Positions 1-12,800 of a DNA stretch of 64,000 bases are shown here, in pieces (position 1 is the first letter of the stretch; each line of letters starts with the position of its first letter). The DNA is from Portunus trituberculatus (Eukaryota > Arthropoda > Malacostraca > Decapoda > Portunidae). The stretch spans positions 24,551,175 to 24,615,174 of the forward strand of contig NC_059304.1 in NCBI RefSeq assembly GCF_017591435.1, read 5' to 3'. The notes under the pieces are model-generated. The model saw only the letters and a program-made list of their open reading frames with translations, searched no databases and was not told where the DNA came from. The position numbers and the translations under genes were made by a program.

Positions 1-715
1 TATCCTCTTCTTCAATGACACTCAACTGTCTTCCTCTTCCACACTGAATATCCTTTGTCCTTTGTCCTTTACTCATAATCTTAACTGGAAACTTCACATC
101 TCATCTCTTGCTAAAACAGTTTCTATGAAGTAAGGGGTTCTGAGGGGTCTCCGCCAGTTTTTCTCGCCCTCCAACTGCTACTTCTGTACAAGGGCCTTAT
201 CCGCCCCCGTATGGGGTACTCTTCGCATGTTTGGGGGTTTCACCAACACATTTTGTTAGATAGGGTGGAATCAAAAGCTTTTCGTCTCATCCACTCCTCC
301 ATTCTGACTGACTGTCTTCAACCTCTTTCTCACCGCCGAAATGTTGCATCTCTTTCTATCTTTTACCGCTATTTTCATGCTGTTCTACTGATCTTGCTAA
401 CTGCATGCCTCCTCTCCTCCTGCGGCCTCGCTGCACAAGGTTTTCTTCTTCCTCTTATCCCTATTCTGTCCAACTCCCTGACGCAAGAGTTAACCCGTAC
501 TCTCAATCATTCATACCTTTCTCTGGTAAACTCTGGAACTCCCTGCTTCTGTATTTTCATCTTCCTACAACTTGACTTCTTTTAAGAAGGAGGTATCAAG
601 ACACCTGCTCCCTAATTTTGCCTAATTCTGTACTTATCTTTTAGAGAACTAGCACTCAAGTGGGCCTCTTTTTAATATTTTGTTGCTCTTGGCTGGCCTT
701 CTCTCCTGCATAAAA
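1..715 (+). mobile_element. jockey-like LINE, 3' end (family J)
   Basis: The plus strand encodes, across several frame breaks, the C-terminal part of a non-LTR reverse transcriptase: after LIRP comes a YSSHVWG segment, then WVESKAFRL-like residues, SHRRNVASLSIFYRYF and NPYSQSFIPFSGKLWNSL-type residues. It ends in a conserved tail (CAAGTGGGCC...TTGTTGCTCTTGGC...CCTGCAT) and an A-tract at 712-724. The same tail recurs at 6885, 15100, 30200 and 48730. It is truncated by the window edge and not intact. Confidence 0.8.
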
Positions 716-727
716 AAAAAAAAACGT

Positions 728-739
728 ACTACTATATAT

Positions 740-820
<81 letters not shown>

Positions 821-1050
821 CACTGCTACTACTGCTGGTGGTACACTTGGTTGAAGCTACGTCGCCAAATACCTTTCTTAACTGTGGTATTTACAGTTAC
901 ATAGTTACGCACTTCACCACTAGTTAAACACACCCTAATTGTCTTCTTCTTCTTCTTCTTTCTTTTTCTTCTTTTTCTTCTTTGTCTTCTTTTTTCCTCC
1001 TCCTTCTCCTCCTCCTCCTCCTCCTCCTCCTCCTCCTCCTCCATCTCCTC
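728..1050. repeat. trinucleotide tracts (TAC)n, (TTC)n, (TCC)n
   Basis: A (TAC)n tract lies at about 738-822, a TTC-rich tract at 942-985 and a (TCC)n tract at about 996-1041. The mirror-image tracts in the right arm ((GGA)n 6530-6608, (GTA)n 6781-6834) differ in length, as expected for slippage after duplication. Frames through these tracts give poly-Tyr or poly-Glu and are not genes. Confidence 0.9.
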
Positions 1051-2016
1051 CTCCACAGACTTTAAGCATTTTTCTCCCTTTTCCATCAGTCTTGGACACT
1101 TTCTGAAGAGAAGCGCCACAAAATCTTTGAAAGTAAAATTGTTTTGAATATTTCTCATTGTACATAGTCTTCTTTTTGCACCTATTTTTTTTTTTTTCTC
1201 ATGAAGTGGTAAAGTGAAGAGAGATTACTCCTTCATTTCTTTCAACTTTTTTTTCATACACTTATTTTCTTTGAAGTCGTTTAAGCGTGCCAACATCACC
1301 ACTTATAGCTACACACTGTACTATAAGCTACATGCTCTTTTATCTCAATTAACCGCTTCAGTACCATGACGTGTTTTCATATTCATTCTGCTTACTATTT
1401 GGTGATTTTACATAGCTTCAGAAACTTATGTGGGGATTGAAATAGTGAAGACTCTGGCCATTAATCTCCTGACAACCATAGATCCTTCCTAATGTAAATA
1501 AAATCGTCTAATCGCACCCAAACTCAAGATAAAAATACATCCCAGTACTGAATGGGTTAATACCACCTTGTAGTACTGCTACTAACAACCCTCAATCAAT
1601 CCAGATACTAAATCGATGCTTGTACGTACACACTCCTATCATTCCATTACCTTTCTCCACAAACACAACTTCCCGATCTCTATTTTTCTACTATACTGCA
1701 CGTTCCACGCTCCTTTGGCCATCCTTTCTCCTCACCTTTCCCATTCATGTTGCCTCTCATTACCCTTCAGTCTTCAGTCACCTTTAGTCACATATAAAGG
1801 TACACAGTCTCTGTATGCACGAAGGAGATTTGCTAAAACTCTAAAGAGAAGAAAAGGAGAAAGGAGAAGCCCGTTAGATTGCCAGCTTCAAAATAGTGAC
1901 AGGAAATATCTGCAAGTCTGGTAGTAATTGTTTCTACACACACTTCTATACTCGTAACACAGACACAAACACACCTATACCTTACCCATCCAAATATATC
2001 TCTAATTTTCTCCTTC

Positions 2017-2847
<831 letters not shown>

Positions 2848-3097
2848 GTACACGCCATGCACGTCACATCCACCTATTTGTACAGCTATGCAAACACGTA
2901 TTAGGCTCTAATACACGATAAAGCCCATCTGCCTTCACAAACACACTATTTATCTTGCTATACACTATGCACTATCTCCTGCACATTCTACCACGTGCAA
3001 TGCCCTAGAATATTATAAAGTCAACCTGCATGTACTTTACTTCCTTTTTATATCCACTAACATCACCCCAACTATACCCGCTCCTTACAATTTGCAG

Positions 3098-3274
3098 GTA
3101 CTGGTACAACAACGGTTGCCTATACCCTGAGATGGCCTCCGTGTTTTGCCCGTGGATGACTGTGACCGCGAAAACAGCTGCCTTCAAGTGATTCACGGCT
3201 CCCACCGCCTTGGCCGCGTGGATCACTACAGAGCTGGCGACCAAATGCGTGCTAATGATGAACGAGTGCAAGAA
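3098..3274 (+). CDS. PhyH exon with two apparent +1 insertions
   Basis: The acceptor TTGCAG ends at 3097 and the donor GTGAGT starts at 3275. The first part reads WYNNGCLYPEMASVF in one frame; the second part reads VDDCDRENSCLQVIHGSH, continuing to GRVDH, AGDQ and ERVQE, in another. The switch falls at TTTTGCCCGTGG (about 3142-3153), where a run of four T and a run of three C together add two bases relative to the family reading. Removing two bases would make the exon 175 nt and keep both splice phases, so the rest of the exon looks constrained. Confidence 0.85.
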
Positions 3275-4002
3275 GTGAGTGGCTGAGTGATAGAGCACGC
3301 GTGACTGACTGACTGAATGGGTGATTGAATGACTGAGTGAGTGGCTGTTAAATAAGTGGTTGGGTGGATTGAGTGAACAAATGACTGATGGATGAATGGA
3401 TTGGGTGGCTGGTTAACTGAATGATGTATCATTGGATAGATGGAGTTACTATTTGACTGATATATTGATGGATAGATTGATAGATGGATAGATAGGAGAA
3501 GAGAACTGGGATGGGATGTGAGGGAGACAAAATTTGGAGGATTGAAGACCGGAGATACTAAAGGTGCATTTCTTAGAGAGACAGGTTAAAAGGGGGACCT
3601 GATAGAAGTACTTAAGTGGTATAGGGATTATAACACAGGGAACATGAACAAAGATCTTAGGATCAGTAGCCAGGATAGAACCAGAAATGATGGGTAATCA
3701 TTGTTCGTGTTGAGTCAATAATAAGATTTAAAAGAAGATTAGACAAATTTATGGATGGGGATGATAGGTAGAACTAGACAGCTTTGTTCATACATGCAGG
3801 GACTGCCACGTGTAGGTCTGGCGGCTTCTTGCAGCTTCCCTCATTTTGTTATGTTCATATGTTCAATACCCGACTCGAGAAAACCACGTGCTCGACCTCA
3901 TACCGGCCATGGAAGATGAATTAGCAGGAAATCAGTTGGATGTTGGGAACTTCGAGACTAGTCAGGTCGTCTCGTAAAGACCGCAAAGTCTATTGTGTAC
4001 AG

Positions 4003-4049
<47 letters not shown>

Positions 4050-4254
4050 ACTATTTTTGTATTTTCTATATTACATTTTCCTATCCCTGCCCCCTGGCTT
4101 ACCTCCCTCCCGCGCAGATGTTTTCCCTCCCACGGTAACTAGAGCCACTAGTCCCGACCAGCCCCGCGTGGCCTCGTGTAAAATGTTCCAAAGACAAAGA
4201 CATCAGCGCGCCAGGGATACCTGGGAAAGCGATTAAGACTCACATTTGGGGATC

Positions 4255-4303
<49 letters not shown>

Positions 4304-6781
4304 ATTTTGGAATATTAACCACATTCTCATCCATCTTTATGTTCCTTCATTCTTTTCTTTCACTTTTTTTTTTCTTAAACACTCGCATTTTCTGTCATCT
4401 CTACCCATCATTATTCTCCTGCTTCATGCATTTTCCTATTGTCTATCTATCTCTCTATGTATCCATTTGTCCATCTATCTACGTATCTATGTTTACAGAC
4501 AGTATTCTTAAATTTTCCGTCATTTCAAGTCATTTTCTGAATTTTTTTTTTTTTTTTTTTTATATCTACATCCTTCTTGTACGTGATATGGGGACCAGAA
4601 GTACAACACCATAATTTAAACACGTCTTCTGCAGGCACTCAAGACTCTACCGCACCTCTACGTTGAGATGAAGGCAGGTGACGCACTCTTCTTTCACTGC
4701 AACCTCCTTCACACTTCAGATCCCAACACCTCGAGCCGCCGCCGCTGGGTGTTCATCGTGGCCTTCAACAAACGCTCCAACAACCCTTACAAAGACCACC
4801 ACCACCCACGCTACACGCCACTACACAAGGTATTAAGGGCAAGGTGCTTTGTGTGTTTCACTGTTTGATCTCCTGCGGTCTCTGACGAGACAGCCAGACG
4901 TTACCCTACGGAACGAGCTCAGAGCTCATTATTTCCGATCTTCGGATAGGTCTGAGACCAGGCACACACCACACACCGGGACAACAAGGTCACAACTCCT
5001 CTATTTACATCCTGTACCTACTCACTGCTAGGTGAACAGGGGCTACACGTGAAAGGAGACACACCCAAATATCTCCACCCGGCCGGGGAATCGAACCTCG
5101 GTCCTCTGGCTTGTGAAGCCAGCGCTCTAACCACTGAGCTACCGGGCGTGTGTGTGTGTATGTGTGTGTGTGTGTGTGTATTTACCTAGTTGTATTGTAC
5201 AGGGTTCGAGCGGGGCTCATAGTGTCCTGTCTCCATGTCTCCATTTATCCAATTTTTTCTTAAACTTACACATTATGTGCTGTAACAACTTCATTATTCA
5301 ATGCATTCCACTTCTCCACCGTTCTGTGTGGAAAACTGTATTTTCCAATATCCTTCACACACTGCCTCATCCTGATCTTTACATGACCTCTTGCAATTCT
5401 ATCTTTTGTCACCAGCACCAGGTCTTCCTTGTCTATATCTTTACAATGCCATTGACTATCTTGTACACTGTTATTAGGGTTGGTAGTCCCATTTCCTTCA
5501 GCCGTTCTTCATATGTTAGGTCCTTTAGTTCCGGCACCATCTTTGTAGCAGTCTTCTGTATCCGTTCTAATCTTATATCGTTTTTAGAGCTCGGAGACCA
5601 CACCACAGCTGCATATTCTAATTTTGGACGTATCATGTTTGTGATGATTTTTTTTTCATCATATCTTTGTCCACGAATTCAAATGCCACTCTTGTATTAC
5701 TCAACATTTTATATGATATTCCAAATATCTTGCTTATGTGTTTTTCTTCTCTTTAGAGTTTTAGCAAGTCTCCTTCGTGCATACAGAGACTGTGTACCTT
5801 TATATGTGACTAAAGGTGACTGAAGACTGAAGGGTAATGAGAGGCAACATGAATGGGAAAGGTGAGGAGAAAGGATGGCCAAAGGAGCGTGGAACGTGCA
5901 GTATAGTAGAAAAATAGAGATCGGGAAGTTGTGTTTGTGGAGAAAGGTAATGGAATGATAGGAGTGTGTACGTACAAGCATCGATTTAGTATCTGGATTG
6001 ATTGAGGGTTGTTAGTAGCAGTACTACAAGGTGGTATTAACCCATTCAGTACTGGGATGTATTTTTATCTTGAGTTTGGGTGCGATTAGACGATTTTATT
6101 TACATTAGGAAGGATCTATGGTTGTCAGGAGATTAATGGCCAGAGTCTTCACTATTTCAATCCCCACATAAGTTTCTGAAGCTATGTAAAATCACCAAAT
6201 AGTAAGCAGAATGAATATGAAAACACGTCATGGTACTGAAGCGGTTAATTGAGATAAAAGAACATGTAGCTTATAGTACAGTGTGTAGCTATAAGTGGTG
6301 ATGTTGGCACGCTTCAAAGAAAATAAGTGTATGAAAAAAAAGTTGAAAGAAATGAAGAAGTAATCTCTCTTCACTTTACCACTTCATGAGAGAAAAAAAA
6401 TAGGTGCAAAAAGAAGACTATGTACAATGAGAAATATTCAAAACAATTTTACTTTCAAAGATTTTGTGGCGCTTCTCTTCAGAAAGTGTCCAAGACTGAT
6501 GGAAAAGGGAGAAAAATGCTTAAAGTCTGTGGAGGAGGAGATGGAGGAGGAGGAGGAGGAGGAGGAGGAGGAGGAGGAGGAGGAGGAGGAGGAGGAGGAG
6601 GAGGAGGAAAAAAGAAGACAAAGAAGAAAAAGAAGAAAAAGAAAGAAGAAGAAGAAGAAGACAATAGGGTGTGTTTAACTAGTGGTGAAGTGCGTAACTA
6701 TGTAACTGTAAATACCACAGTTAAGAAAGGTATTTGGCGACGTAGCTTCAACCAAGTGTACCACCAGCAGTAGTAGCAGTG

Positions 6782-6835
<54 letters not shown>

Positions 6836-9200
6836 ATATATAGTAGTAGTAATACGTTTTTTTTTTTTTATGCAGGAGAGAAGGCCAGCCAAGAGCAACA
6901 AAATATTAAAAAGAGGCCCACTTGAGTGCTAGTTCTCTAAAAGATAAGTACAGAATTAGGCAAAATTAGGGAGCAGGTGTCTTGATACCTCCTTCTTAAA
7001 AGAAGTCAAGTTGTAGGAAGATGAAAATACAGAAGCAGGGAGTTCCAGAGTTTACCAGAGAAAGGTATGAATGATTGAGAGTACGGGTTAACTCTTGCGT
7101 CAGGGAGTTGGACAGAATAGGGATAAGAGGAAGAAGAAAACCTTGTGCAGCGAGGCCGCAGGAGGAGAGGAGGCATGCAGTTAGCAAGATCAGTAGAATA
7201 GTCAACACGAAAATAGCGATAAAAGATGGAAAGAGTTGCAACAATTCGGCGGTGAGAAAGAAGTTGAAGACAGTCAGTCAGAGGAGGGGAGTTGACGAGA
7301 CGAAAAGCTTTTGATTCCACCCTATCTAACAAAATTGTGTTGGTGAAACCCCACAAACATGCGAAGAGTACCTCATACAGGGGCGGATAAGGCTCTTGTA
7401 CAAAATTAGCAGTTGGAGAGGCGAGAAAAACTGGCGGAGACGCCGCAGAACGCCCAACTTCATGGAAGCTGTTTTAACAATAGACGAGATGTGAAGTTTC
7501 TAGTTGAGATTATGAGTAAAGGACAGACCGAGGATATTTAGTGTGGAAGAGGGAGACAGTTGAGTGTCATTGAAGAAGAAAGGATAGTTGTTTGGAAGGT
7601 TATGTCGAGTTCATAGATGGAGGAATTGAGTGTTTGAGGCATTAAACACTACAAACTTGCCCCAATTAGAAATCTTAAAAAGATCAGAAGTCATGCGTTC
7701 TGTGGTGTTCTCGTATGTATCTCTGATCACAGTTCTCATCTCCCTGTTCTTCAAATAATCCCTTGTCCATTTTAATAAAGTTCTTCGCAGTCCTCCTATG
7801 TTCTCTAGTTTCCAAAGTAGTCTTCCATGAGGGATCTTATCAAAAGCCTTTTCATATCCAGGTATACTGTGTCCACCCATCCATCTCTGTTTTCCAGTCC
7901 TTCTATTACTCTCGAGTAGAAGCTTAAGTTCGACATACATGACCATCCTTTCCTGAATCCAAACTGTCAGTTTGTTATGACTTGTTCTTCTTCAGTAGTT
8001 GTCGTAAAACAGGGGTAGCATGGAGACACCTGAGTCCATTATGAAAGTGTATTTACGGTAGCACAATACACAACAAGTGTAAACTGAGCGAAACGAGAGG
8101 CAGGAGGCGTAGCGTGTGAGCCTCAGGCGGCGGCGAGCGAGGACTGAGGGGAAGGACGTGACGTCAGACAGAAAGGGAGTATGGGGAAAAATAAAGGACA
8201 TGCTAACATATCCTTTAAATATCGGTATTACGTTGGCTCTCTTCCATTCTAGTGGAACTTTCCCTTCATTTAGTGAACTTGTAATAATTTCCCAAATTGG
8301 ATCCAGTAGTTGTTCTTTACATTCTTTTAGCACCCAGCCTGATACACCATCCGGCCCCATTGCTTTTCTGACATCCAAATTATCCAATAATCTCCCAGTA
8401 TCCTCTTTATGCACTGTGATTTCCTGTAATCCTTGGTAATGCAATGTCCTATTAGATTCTGTAAAATCTACAGTGAACACCGTTTTGAAGCTGTCATTCG
8501 TTATTTCACACATTTCCTTCTCTGTTTGGTATGTCCTCCCTCCTTTAATTATTTTTTTATATTGTTTTCTTGTTCTTCATTTTCTCATTTATGAATTTGT
8601 AGAAAAGTTTGGGTTCGTCTTTGCTTTTACTCACCACATCTTTCGCAAAGTTTCTTTCTTCCTTTCTCCTTACTCCGATCTGTTAATTTATCGCATCCTT
8701 ATACTGCCGTCTGTTATTGTCATGTCTCTGCTTTATGAGTTTCTTCCAAGCTTTATCTTTTGCCCTTTTCACTTCTGTACATCTAGCATTGTACCAAGCG
8801 TGTATTTTTTTCTTAACTCTTTAGAAAGGTACGCATTTCTTTATTCCATTATATCTATGTAAGAATATTTCATATTTTCCTTGTATTGTCCTTTCGTGCA
8901 TAATGTTTCTCCATGTAATATCAGCAAAGAAAAGGTTCCTTAATTTTTCAAAATCTGCTCTTGCATGATTTAATCTCTTTTTTTTTTGTAGTCATCTCTG
9001 TAACTTAACCCATCCTCCTCCTGTATTTCCATCTCTAATGTCACATGATCACTTCTCATTGGACTAAGGTATTGTATGGTAGGAGGGGGGTCTGATGGTT
9101 CTTCTTCTACCCTCCTGTACCTTGTTGACTCCTCCACCCATTGGTCCATTGTATTTACCATAGTCAACTAACTGTAACACCTCGCTCCACTGTCCACCAT

Positions 9201-9241
<41 letters not shown>

Positions 9242-9376
9242 TGTGATGTGATTTGATGTGATGTGATGTGATGGTATGTGTACGTGTTGCTATGATTGTT
9301 ATTACTTTGATTATTATTATTACTATTATTGTTATTATTATTATTATCATTATTATTATTATTATTATTATTATTG

Positions 9377-9414
<38 letters not shown>

Positions 9415-9417
9415 TGT

Positions 9418-9460
<43 letters not shown>

Positions 9461-9462
9461 TG

Positions 9463-9508
<46 letters not shown>

Positions 9509-9743
9509 CATAATACATATTATAGTATAGTCGTGGTGGTGGTGGTGGTGGTGGTGGTGGTGCTATTGTACCATCAGAAATAGAAAGTTTATTTAGTCTC
9601 TTACTTATCTCTATTCATCATCTACACTTCCCCATAATTTTCTTTTCATCTTATCGACACACATCACACTTTCCCCTCATTTCGTTTCTCTCAGCTTTTT
9701 CATCCCTATACTACTTATCATATTCTCTTATGATTACGGTTTC

Positions 9744-9810
<67 letters not shown>

Positions 9811-12800
9811 GTATCCCCATCACCTTCCGCCTTGCTTTCTATCTCACACCTCCAGCCTCCAGTACCATGCAACAGTACTCGTATACCTTCACAGCACTGC
9901 CAACTCCAAGGCGAGAATGAATGATAATGGTTTGTTTATTTCTCATCCCTCCCCCTCGTATTGCGATTGCACAGCATGTAGCATCAAGCCAAGATTTAAC
10001 AGAGCATCAGTAAAGGACACTGAATGAAGGGAGTGGAGTGGAAGAATAATGGAGTGTGGGAGAGGAGTAAGAAGTATGTAGTGTGACGGTGGTGGTGATG
10101 GTGATTTATTGTCGTTAGGTAGTGATCGAAACGCTCCGAATCATAAGAGAGACATTTCAAAATGCAGTCCCAATGAGGTAATGTGATGCTTAAGAATACA
10201 AATTAATTAATCACGGAAGGTTTGCTTTCATCCCTGACGACTAACCTAGTTGTGAGCAACCCGCCGTTTCCACCCACGTAACACAAACCAGTCTAGGCTG
10301 CAGGGATACTTCAAGTTTACTGCAATGGACAGAACATCTCCTGATGAAAGCTCATCGTCCAATAAGTTCAGACAGCCAGTAGCAATTTCGCCCTCCGACT
10401 CCCCATCCCCAGCGTCCCAACCCTTGTGACTTCGCATCACAGAGCGTTTTGCACTTTCCTCTTATCGACCAAATCCCTGCCTTTGAAAACTCCTGTGCAT
10501 CGTCATTTAGTCTCCACACAATGGAAACGAGATAACGGTCAGTCAAACACACATTTTTTTTTTTATCAAAGAACCTTCAGGATGTTCACAATAAAGTTTT
10601 CACAACATGGCAACACGTCCCAGACCAAACACCTCATAGTAAGAGCCAGTCCGGTGCAACACCCGACACATCCACAGTCACAAATTCAAATAATAGGAAT
10701 CATCAAAAAACACGAAAGGGGCTGTTGACCTGCCTTCAATTCGTCATCACCAAGCCAGCCCTCTAAGGCTCTCACGTCACACAACACACGCACCCTGTCA
10801 CAGGGAGCACCAAGGCTTTTCATATCGCCCTTGGTCTACTGTCACTCATATATTACCATCAAATGCAGACCACGTTAAACATTATAAAGGAGCCCACTCA
10901 CAAGATATAATCAAGTTAAGTTATGTCACCTGAAATCAATCCTTTAGTCCTCTTTTGATCGTGGTTGATTGTTCATGCTTTACGTCACCAGAATATCTCG
11001 CCCTCGGCAGCAACAGTAATTTGTGATCAGCAGTGCGGAGCAAGGGGTATCTGTCACACACAGAGTATAAGCCACACTGACAGACGGAAGTAGAGGCACA
11101 TGACGGACTGAAGTGGAGGTACACTCTCGTGGTTCGTAACGAGCCAATTGTCAATCTCATTGGACACGCCACCAGTTGAACTTGGAATCGCGAATCAAAT
11201 TGGTTGACGAGCGCCGGGATTCCCAGACAGTATAAACGGAATAAAAGAGATCATCTCTCCTACTTTTTTTATGTAATAAGGAAAATCTAGAGATGGAACA
11301 AAAACGATTAGCGCATCATTTTTTTTTTTTTTTTTTTTTCTTCTTCTTGGGATAGGCGTGAAAGTACCTGAGCGATCCCCTTGATAGTAATACTGCAAGT
11401 GGTAGTTTTATGTGCATGTTTAGGTCCAGCAGAAGAAGTGGTGCGGGGGAAAGGCACTGAGAGGGTCGTGATCGTAATTCATGAAGCAGGGAGAGGGAGA
11501 AGACAGGGCTTCGTGTGCAAGGTTGGTCGAGTGTCTGCCAAACTCATGATACGTGCTCTTCGACACACATCGAGGCTGTTCGCATGTCAGAGTTAGGGAT
11601 GAAGACGCCCTAGTAACAGCAAAGATATGAGCACTGCACCAGCGTGATGTCTGAATCGTAGGATCTTATGATAAAATTCGTTCTTCGATCGCAACGTGTC
11701 GAGTTCGGCAACGTACACCAAATATGATTCCGTGCATGTTCTTCCTAGTAGAATATCAATGGATTTTTTTTTTTTTTTTTTTTAGGCAGAAAATTAAGGT
11801 GCACTCTTGCTATCTCAATATTATTCGTTCGTACAACCGCTCACAATTCCAAGACGAGATCTCATCTTTTTCTTAAGATTCGAGTTGCGCTGGTCTTTCG
11901 TAGCCTCCCTATCTCCCTAAATTCTTACTGGTCCGTGTCTTATGAGAATTAATCACTTCAGTAAAGTCGTAAGTTGTAATATAAAATCAATCCATCCATC
12001 GTAAGTTGTAAAGATAAAGTCTAAACTGTCTCGAAGTTAATTAATGATAAGCATCTCATAGGGGCCTGTAAAAAATGTTTTCATTTAACAGGTCCAGCTG
12101 TATCACTTAACATGTCCACTATAAGTTAAAGATTTGTTTGTAAAAGCTAAATAAACATTTTTAATTTGAATTTGAAATTTGGGATATAGGCCTTAAGCCG
12201 CGCTCTAAAGCAAGTTCACACGTGTCAATATGCGACTGAAATTACAAGTCGCTAGAAGTGTCGACTAAGCCCTTCAAGTCGGAGCACGTTCACACAGCGA
12301 CTGGGAAGTATCGGCTGGTTGGCGGGAAGTGAACGTAAACAAACAGCTACCCAACAAAATGTCTTCCTCCAGTGACGATCAAATTAAATCATCACAACTT
12401 CACAAGTATTCAATCCTCAATTCCAACAACACCCTCCATAGAGGGAAATAGTTCTTGGAAAGTAGCAGCGATCTCATCGAACGTAGATTTGCATAAGCTT
12501 TTTTTTTTTCTTTGCTTTATAATTCATCGCAGATGTGATCTTTTCCCTCATAAATTCTAAGATCTTCTCTACATCTGGATATTACATTTTCAAAACTTTC
12601 TCCATGACGTCACAAAGTAAACAAAGTCGCAAATCGATTGAACAAGACCAACATGTCGGTCTTGTTTTGCAATTCATTTTCCAGTCGCTAGGCATCGATA
12701 TTCGGGATATTCGGGAATTACCGACTTGCAATTTCAGTCGCATATTGACATGTGAACCCGTCTTCAATCACTATAAACATATGATGGAAATCTGATTAGG

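Larger units (their letters stand above)
1..1855. repeat. left arm of a ~1.85 kb inverted repeat
   Basis: This stretch reappears as its reverse complement at about 5742-7590. The match runs from the window edge through a LINE 3' end, a (TAC)n tract, (TTC)n and (TCC)n tracts and about 800 bases of non-repetitive sequence, up to AAAGAGAAGAAAA near 1855. Outside the trinucleotide tracts I judge identity by eye to be in the mid-to-high nineties; one 9-base indel lies near 1277. The arm touches the window start, so its outer end is unknown. The loop between the arms holds two PhyH exons. Confidence 0.9.

Noticed and set aside
680..904. Poly-Tyr frame and opposite-strand Glu/Lys-rich frames
   Set aside because: Translations of (TAC)n, (TTC)n and (TCC)n tracts; tract lengths differ between the two arms.
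1616..1924. 102-codon frame repeated at 5981-5709 on the other strand
   Set aside because: Its conservation is explained by the inverted duplication; no domain, and the ends differ between arms.
5077..5149. tRNA-Val(CAC)-like sequence (also at 22926 and 44253-44325)
   Set aside because: Imperfect acceptor stems and a shared non-tRNA body show these are SINE heads, not tRNA genes.
10246..10552. Two overlapping minus-strand frames with ordinary composition
   Set aside because: No recognisable domain, no supporting splice signals, inside a PhyH intron on the opposite strand.
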